A stretch of 64,000 nt of DNA from Methylocystis echinoides (lineage in GTDB: Bacteria > Pseudomonadota > Alphaproteobacteria > Rhizobiales > Beijerinckiaceae). The stretch's first letter is position 1. Each line of letters starts with the position of its first letter. The stretch lies in assembly GCF_040687965.1 (NCBI RefSeq), contig NZ_CP156084.1:1984501-2048500 (forward strand), read 5' to 3'. The notes under the pieces are model-generated. The model saw only the letters and a program-made list of their open reading frames with translations. It was not told the DNA's origin and ran no database searches. Below, one piece after another: positions 62,037-64,000 of the stretch. Position numbers and translations under genes: made by a program.

Positions 62037-63803
62037 TTAGGCCGGTTCCCTGACAGCTGCGGCCAGTTTCAGAAGGCGTTCCACGCCGACGGGCTCTTCC
62101 TCAAGAAGCGGCACGGCGGCGTAGCGGCGGGCATGGACCGTCGCCACCTTCTCCACTTCAGCCAGCTCGTTTTGCGCGCGCTTGCGTAAGAGGCGCGCGC
62201 GCGGACGCGCTGCCGCGACGCTGTTATTGATGACCCATGCCCATGGCTCGATCCCGGCGCGCCGCAGATCGGCTTGCAGGTTGGCGGCTTCGAGGACGGG
62301 TGTGGTTTCGGCCAAGGTAACGAGAAGGACCTTGGTGCGCTTCGGATCCTGAAGCTGCATCATCGGGGTCGTGTAATGCGCGCCTTTGGCATCGAGCATG
62401 CGCGCGACCTCGCGGTGGTAGGCGCCTGTCGCGTCCAGAAGCAGCAGGGTGTGGCCGGTTGGCGCGGTGTCCATGACCACGAATTTTTCGCCCGCCTCGC
62501 GGATGATGCGTGAGAAGGCCTGAAAGACGGCGATTTCCTCGGTGCATGGCGAACGCAAATCCTCTTCGAGCAAAGCGCGCCCTTGGGCATCGAGCTTCGC
62601 GCCTTTCGTTCGCAGCACTTCCTGCCGGTAGCGTTCGGTCTCGGCGTGCGGATCGATACGGCTGACCGTCAGATGCGCCATGGAGCCATGCAGCGTCTCA
62701 GTGAGATGCGCGGCAGGGTCGGAGGTGGTGAGGTGAACTGGCAGCCCGCGCCGCGCCAGCTGGACGGCGACTGCCGCCGCCAGGGTCGTCTTGCCGACAC
62801 CGCCCTTGCCCATCAGCATGACGAGTCCATGGCCTTCGGCGGCGATGTCATCCACGAGATCGGAGAGGCTTGACGCGTGCAGCGCGACCGGCTCCCCCGT
62901 CGCTTCCGGTTGAGGGGTGGCTTCAACGAGCAGCTGACGCAGCGCATTGAGCCCGACGAGGTTGAACGGCTTTAAAGGCACATCATCGCGGGGCAAAGCG
63001 CGCAGTTCGTCCGGCATCGCGGCCAAGGCCGCTTGCTCGCGTCCGTAAATTGCCTTGGCGAGAGGGTCGAGCGCCGCTTCGTCCTTGGGCAACAGCCCGT
63101 TGACGATGAGGAATTGCTGGGAGAGGCCGATTGCCGCGAGCTCGCCATGGGTGCGCGCCGCTTCACGTAGGGCCAAATTCTGGGCGCGGGCAACAAGGAC
63201 GAGCCGGGTGCGCTGTCCATCCGCGAGCGCCTGCACTGCGGCGTTATATTGCGCGCGCTGCTTCCCAAGGCCCGCGAGCGGCCCCAGGCATGAGGGATCG
63301 CCTTTCCCGGCCTCAAGGAAGCCAGACCAAGCGACGGGCAGTTGCAGCAGGCGGATGGTGTGACCAGTGGGCGCGGTGTCGAAAACAATATGGTCGTAAG
63401 CCGAAGTGATTTCCGTATCAGTCAGCAGCGCGGTGAATTCGTCGAAGGCCGCGATTTCCGTCGTGCAGGCTCCCGACAGTTGCTCCTCGATGCCCTTCAC
63501 CACGGGGTCCGGCAGCTTGCCGCGCACCGGGCCAACAATGCGGTCGCGATAGGCTTGCGCCGCCATTTCCGGATCGATTTCGAGGGCAAACAGCCGTGGA
63601 ACGTCGCTAATCGGGGTGATCTTATTCCCGATCGAAACCCCGAAAACTTGGCCGACATTCGACGCCGGATCGGTGCTAACCAGCAGCACGCGGCGTCCCG
63701 CTTCTGCGAGCTCGATCGCCGTAGCGCAGGCAATCGAGGTTTTGCCGACGCCACCCTTGCCGGTGAAGAACAGGAAACGCGGCGCGCTTTCGAGGAATCT
63801 CAT
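62037..63803 (-). CDS. arsA: ArsA arsenite-stimulated ATPase
   Basis: Cytoplasmic ATPase that energises arsenite efflux through an ArsB or ACR3 pump. The 588-residue protein has two homologous halves, each with a P-loop (FTGKGGVGKTSIACATA near residue 15 and LMGKGGVGKTTLAAAVA near 335) and a DTAP signal motif (FDTAPTGHTIRLL, MDTAPTGHTLLLL). Metalloid-binding cysteines appear in GACTTEIAAF, DPSCLGPLAG and SPCTEEIAVF. It overlaps nothing; arsD lies 9 nt upstream, broken acr3 37 nt downstream. Confidence 0.96.
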   Translation of the reverse strand: MRFLESAPRFLFFTGKGGVGKTSIACATAIELAEAGRRVLLVSTDPASNVGQVFGVSIGNKITPISDVPRLFALEIDPEMAAQAYRDRIVGPVRGKLPDPVVKGIEEQLSGACTTEIAAFDEFTALLTDTEITSAYDHIVFDTAPTGHTIRLLQLPVAWSGFLEAGKGDPSCLGPLAGLGKQRAQYNAAVQALADGQRTRLVLVARAQNLALREAARTHGELAAIGLSQQFLIVNGLLPKDEAALDPLAKAIYGREQAALAAMPDELRALPRDDVPLKPFNLVGLNALRQLLVEATPQPEATGEPVALHASSLSDLVDDIAAEGHGLVMLMGKGGVGKTTLAAAVAVQLARRGLPVHLTTSDPAAHLTETLHGSMAHLTVSRIDPHAETERYRQEVLRTKGAKLDAQGRALLEEDLRSPCTEEIAVFQAFSRIIREAGEKFVVMDTAPTGHTLLLLDATGAYHREVARMLDAKGAHYTTPMMQLQDPKRTKVLLVTLAETTPVLEAANLQADLRRAGIEPWAWVINNSVAAARPRARLLRKRAQNELAEVEKVATVHARRYAAVPLLEEEPVGVERLLKLAAAVREPA

Positions 63804-63812
63804 GGCGTTCCT

Positions 63813-64000
63813 TCAGCAGCAGGAGGTCTTGCCGCTGCAGCATGAGCCCTGTTGCGCTTCGGCTTCCTTGACGCCAGCCCAGCGCGCCAGCTCAGCGCGG
63901 CTTGGGTAGCGTCCGGCAAGCGCAATGTCGCCATTGACGAGGATCAGCGGCAGCGCCTCTTGACCCGAACGCTCAAGAAAGCCTTTCACCGTGGCGTTGT
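63813..64000 (-). CDS. arsD: ArsD arsenic metallochaperone, 5' end outside window
   Basis: The minus-strand frame from the window edge to TGA 63813 encodes the C-terminal 61 residues of ArsD: VKGFLERSGQEALPLILVNG, GRYPSRAELARWAG, and a tail with two vicinal cysteine pairs (SCCSGKTSCC). ArsD passes arsenite to ArsA. The N-terminal Cys12/13 pair lies outside the window. Its stop is 9 nt before the arsA start, so the two form an operon. Confidence 0.9.
   Translation of the reverse strand, partial: NATVKGFLERSGQEALPLILVNGDIALAGRYPSRAELARWAGVKEAEAQQGSCCSGKTSCC

Overview
The window is GC-rich alphaproteobacterial DNA, most likely Rhizobiales. I lean towards a Methylocystaceae-like methanotroph or a close relative, but nothing here proves methanotrophy. 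The evidence is a bradyrhizobial-type alternative cytochrome oxidase (coxM/coxN), the rhizobial hupSLCD..FGHIJK-hypABFCDE gene order, an Omp25/RopB-type porin, ornithine-lipid genes, and a tRNA-His with U72/A73, a known alphaproteobacterial peculiarity.

Layout. 0-2.8 kb: coxM-coxN operon on the minus strand, cut by the left edge. 3.2-5.4 kb: a 1-Cys peroxiredoxin and a patatin-like lipoprotein. 5.4-19.3 kb: one long minus-strand operon for a group 1 membrane-bound uptake [NiFe]-hydrogenase. It runs hupS, L, C, D, a small His-rich exported protein where rhizobia carry hupE, hupF, G, H, I, J, K, then hypA, B, F, C, D, E, mostly with overlapping stop/start codons. A good sigma-54 (-24/-12) promoter lies just upstream of hupS. 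19.8-25.5 kb: DUF465 protein, CPBP-family membrane protein, convergent ornithine-lipid acyltransferases (olsA, olsB), a CorA-type transporter and a pyruvate-kinase-like protein lacking the usual C-terminal domain. 25.7-31.7 kb: GH42 glycosidase, TolC-like channel, porin and small secreted proteins. 31.9-35.5 kb: HupE/UreJ-like protein, CopC-like protein, an unknown anchored protein and a PepSY membrane protein, possibly a metal-handling group. 35.7-39.1 kb: NsrR-type regulator, hybrid-cluster protein and an oxygenase-type ferredoxin reductase, a nitrosative-stress module. 39.3-51.9 kb: sulfatase, tRNA-Phe, ridA, moeB-like gene, glycosyltransferase plus LpxH-like phosphoesterase, XRE-cupin regulator, bfd-bfr, glpK, mutY and a DUF721 gene.

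From tRNA-His (51.9 kb) to about 60.5 kb the window changes character. It holds a decayed catalase-family gene, an orphan CsgH-like curli protein, a Gly-rich repeat protein, a LTxxQ periplasmic protein, and a visibly AT-richer set of glycan-type genes (TupA-like ATP-grasp, methyltransferase, DxD glycosyltransferase), with long stretches lacking recognisable genes. The right end is an arsenic operon (arsD, arsA, acr3, two small or accessory genes) in which acr3 has lost its middle and is frameshifted, so the ArsA ATPase has no intact pump in view.

The hydrogenase operon supplies both enzyme subunits, the b-type cytochrome that passes electrons to the quinone pool, the protease and a full set of hup/hyp maturation factors. 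No hydrogen sensor (hupUV), kinase (hupT) or response regulator (hoxA/hupR) is in the window, so control must come from elsewhere.
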